Positions 8,885-10,063 of a stretch of 10,063 nt of DNA are shown piece by piece. The translations under genes and the position numbers were made by a program. Under the pieces are notes generated by a model. The model saw only the letters and a list, made by a program, of their open reading frames with translations. It was not told the origin of the DNA and did no database searches. The DNA lies in the NCBI GenBank assembly GCA_902806375.1, contig CADCWK010000051.1, positions 1 through 10,063 of the forward strand. Reading direction: 5' to 3'. Within the stretch, counting starts at the first letter, position 1, and every line of letters begins with the position of its first letter. Source of the stretch: an uncultured Thermomicrobiales bacterium. Its GTDB lineage: Bacteria > Chloroflexota > Chloroflexia > Thermomicrobiales > UBA6265.

Positions 8885-9553
8885 GTGACATCTCCCCGGG
8901 ATTTCCCGATCAGGCCGGTCCTCGACGCGATCGAGCCCGCGATCGCGTCGTTCCCCAAGGCGTCCATGCATGAACTGGCCGATGACGGCCATACCGACCT
9001 GTTCCAGCAGGTGGTCGCCTGCCTGATCTCCGTGCGGACCTTCGAGGAGGTCACCATGCCCATCTGCCGGGCGCTGTTCGCGACGGCGCCTGACGCCGCC
9101 GCGATGGTCGCGCTCGGCGAGCCGGGCATCCTCGAGATCATCCGGCGGAGTACGTTCTCCGACCGCAAAGCCGGGCAGATCATGGCGATCGCCCGGCGGA
9201 CCGTGGACGAGTTCGGTGGCGCGATCCCGTGTGACGCCGAGATCGTCCGCGGCTTCAACGGCATCGGTGTCAAGTGCACCAACCTCGCCCTCGGGATCAG
9301 CTGCGGGTTGCCGCTGGTCTGTGTCGATGTCCATGTCCACCGGATCGCCAACCGGTGGGGCTACGTCGCCACCACCACACCCGAGCGAACGACGGTGGCC
9401 CTCGACGAGGCCATGCCGGATGACCAGAAGGTCCGGATCAACCGGCTGCTCGTGCCCTTCGGCAAGCACGTCTGCACCGCGTCCCGACCCCGGTGCTCGA
9501 CCTGTCCGGTGCGGGAGCCGTGCGCGCAGGTCGGGGTGGAGAACCCCCGCTAG
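8885..9553 (+). CDS. nth: endonuclease III-family DNA glycosylase/AP lyase (HhH-GPD, 4Fe-4S)
   Basis: A 222-residue base-excision repair enzyme starting at GTG 8885, with GGAGG 6 nt upstream. The helix-hairpin-helix is FNGIGVKCTN (124-133) and contains the catalytic lysine K130. The catalytic aspartate is D148 in CVDVHVHRIANRWG (146-159). The iron-sulfur loop is C197-x6-C204-x2-C207-x5-C213, exactly the family spacing. Length is close to the usual 210-220. Two places differ from typical endonuclease III: the first-domain motif reads LISVRTFEEVT (47-57) instead of LLSAQATD, as in the 'LRTKD' branch of the family, and the hairpin has GIGVKCTN instead of GVGRKTAN. Removal of oxidised pyrimidines with strand cleavage is the expected reaction, but substrate range may differ. 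It faces away from the DUF4394 gene and shows no functional link to the maltose operon. Confidence 0.9.
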   Translation: MTSPRDFPIRPVLDAIEPAIASFPKASMHELADDGHTDLFQQVVACLISVRTFEEVTMPICRALFATAPDAAAMVALGEPGILEIIRRSTFSDRKAGQIMAIARRTVDEFGGAIPCDAEIVRGFNGIGVKCTNLALGISCGLPLVCVDVHVHRIANRWGYVATTTPERTTVALDEAMPDDQKVRINRLLVPFGKHVCTASRPRCSTCPVREPCAQVGVENPR

Positions 9554-9563
9554 GGTGGGGGTT
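9542..9563 (+). terminator. hairpin overlapping the nth stop codon
   Basis: AACCCCC at 9542-9548 pairs with GGGGGTT at 9557-9563 around an 8-nt loop that contains the TAG stop (9551-9553). No U-run follows (GTGGACA). It could slow or end transcription or be a by-product of G/C-rich sequence. A second imperfect hairpin lies just downstream at 9577-9600. Confidence 0.35.
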
Positions 9564-9576
9564 GTGGACAGGGATT

Positions 9577-9600
9577 GGCGATGGGCTCTTCCCCATCGTC
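9577..9600 (+). terminator. second hairpin downstream of nth
   Basis: GGCGATGGG (9577-9585) pairs with CCCATCGTC (9592-9600) through nine pairs including one G-U, around a 6-nt loop CTCTTC. The G-U pair favours the plus-strand RNA, matching nth transcription. No U-run follows, so terminator function is tentative. Confidence 0.35.
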
Positions 9601-9703
9601 GTAGCGTTCCGCGGAGAACCGGCGCCAGGGTGAGGGTGATGGACAGCCGGATCGACGCCGAGCGACGCGATCGGGCCTGCGTCTTCACGCTTCGGCTCGC
9701 CCC

Positions 9704-10057
9704 GTGTCCATCGCGGCGCCTCCGAGGGTCGTCCCGATCACCCTGGGCCAGACCACCCGCCTGACCTACTCCGTGATCATCGAGCTCGGGAGCGAATCGA
9801 CCGAACCGATCACCGAGGTACCGGCCCCACCGGTCGGAGCGACACCCGTCCCGCCCGTCGACGTCCCCGCGAACGGCTCCGGTGCCGTTCCAGGCGTGGC
9901 GGCACCAATCGGGCCCGATGTGGTCGCTCCGGCGGTTACGGCGACCGAGCCATCCGGGGATAGCGCGCCGATCCCGGAGCCATACCCCGGCGTCGGACTG
10001 ACCCTGCCGAGCACCGGGCCGGCATCGAGCCGGGGCCGGGTCGGGTCTCGGGACTGA
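9704..10057 (+). CDS. hypothetical Pro/Ala/Val-rich reading frame
   Basis: A weakly supported 117-codon frame from GTG 9704, without a ribosome site. It begins with a possible beta-rich piece (PITLGQTTRLTYSVIIELG, residues 11-29) reminiscent of the start of a DUF11-like surface repeat, then a long stretch rich in Pro, Val, Ala and Thr, and near the end LPSTG (about 101-105). That resembles a sortase signal, but the hydrophobic segment and basic tail that must follow are missing (PASSRGRVGSRD, then stop). Third positions are mostly G/C, but the overlapping minus-strand frame (stop at 9768-9766, open to the right edge, rich in Gly/Thr/Pro) shares the same third positions, so this test does not separate them. 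It may be a degraded surface-protein gene, a minus-strand gene end, or non-coding. No family is assigned. Confidence 0.28.
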   Translation: MSIAAPPRVVPITLGQTTRLTYSVIIELGSESTEPITEVPAPPVGATPVPPVDVPANGSGAVPGVAAPIGPDVVAPAVTATEPSGDSAPIPEPYPGVGLTLPSTGPASSRGRVGSRD

Positions 10058-10063
10058 TGGCCA

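Noticed and set aside
7347..8888. Plus-strand frame of 513 codons opposite the DUF4394 gene
   Set aside because: It crosses the 15-bp hairpin and the spacer, shows shadow-type Val/Asp/Arg/Gly composition, and covers a gene with clear family motifs, signal peptide and ribosome site on the other strand.
8655..8891. Longer version of the DUF4394 protein starting at 8891
   Set aside because: The extra 79 residues are Arg/Pro/Gly-rich, overlap the divergent nth start, and precede a textbook AGGAGG-GTG-signal-peptide start at 8654.
9606..9619. GTTCCGCGGAGAAC as an operator-like palindrome
   Set aside because: Only the outer four bases pair properly; the centre is an offset CCGCGG. This is weak and isolated in G/C-rich sequence.
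8651..9688. Minus-strand frame of 345 codons opposite the endonuclease III gene
   Set aside because: The opposite strand holds an intact catalytic Lys/Asp and cysteine motif with a ribosome site; this frame has no recognisable domain.

Overview
The window looks like chromosome from a high-GC bacterium, most likely Chloroflexota of the Thermomicrobia/Sphaerobacter type. That placement is an inference. It rests on strong G/C preference at third codon positions, a Tat-exported solute-binding protein whose mature end begins QEATP, a second exported protein with an ATPASDD/ATPSAG tail (an 'ATP' linker style I associate with Thermomicrobiales), and a maltose operon without its own ATPase. No rRNA, tRNA, IS element, CRISPR array or phage gene was found.

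Positions 7317 to about 546 (minus strand) hold a compact maltodextrin uptake and breakdown operon in the order malE, malF, malG, GH13 enzyme B, GH13 enzyme A. MalE would capture maltodextrin outside the membrane and MalF/MalG form the channel. The two GH13 enzymes have no signal peptide and would hydrolyse imported oligosaccharides in the cytoplasm. malF and malG abut directly (TAG|ATG), malG and enzyme B are 9 nt apart, and the two GH13 genes overlap in an ATGA. The only large gap is the 140 nt between malE and malF, which holds a perfect 12-bp hairpin. No ATP-binding subunit and no regulator gene is present. Downstream of the operon, 501 to 1 (minus) is the N-terminal two thirds of a divergent DUF2064/TIGR04282-type nucleotidyl- or glycosyltransferase-like protein that runs off the left edge.

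Positions 7318-7697 form a 380-nt spacer. It contains the malE promoter region, a 12-bp palindrome, a short coding-like remnant, and a perfect 15-bp hairpin 22 nt after the upstream gene. That gene (8654 to 7698, minus) encodes an exported DUF4394 protein with an acidic C-terminal tail. A 230-nt divergent spacer separates it from an endonuclease III-family gene (8885-9553, plus) with intact catalytic Lys/Asp and an intact 4Fe-4S motif. The right end (9554-10063) holds two small hairpins and one weakly supported Pro/Ala/Val-rich reading frame.

The least expected structure is the pair of hairpins after malE and after the DUF4394 gene. Their stems are unrelated, yet they sit 23 and 22 nt after the stop codons and have 9-nt loops identical at 8 of 9 positions.
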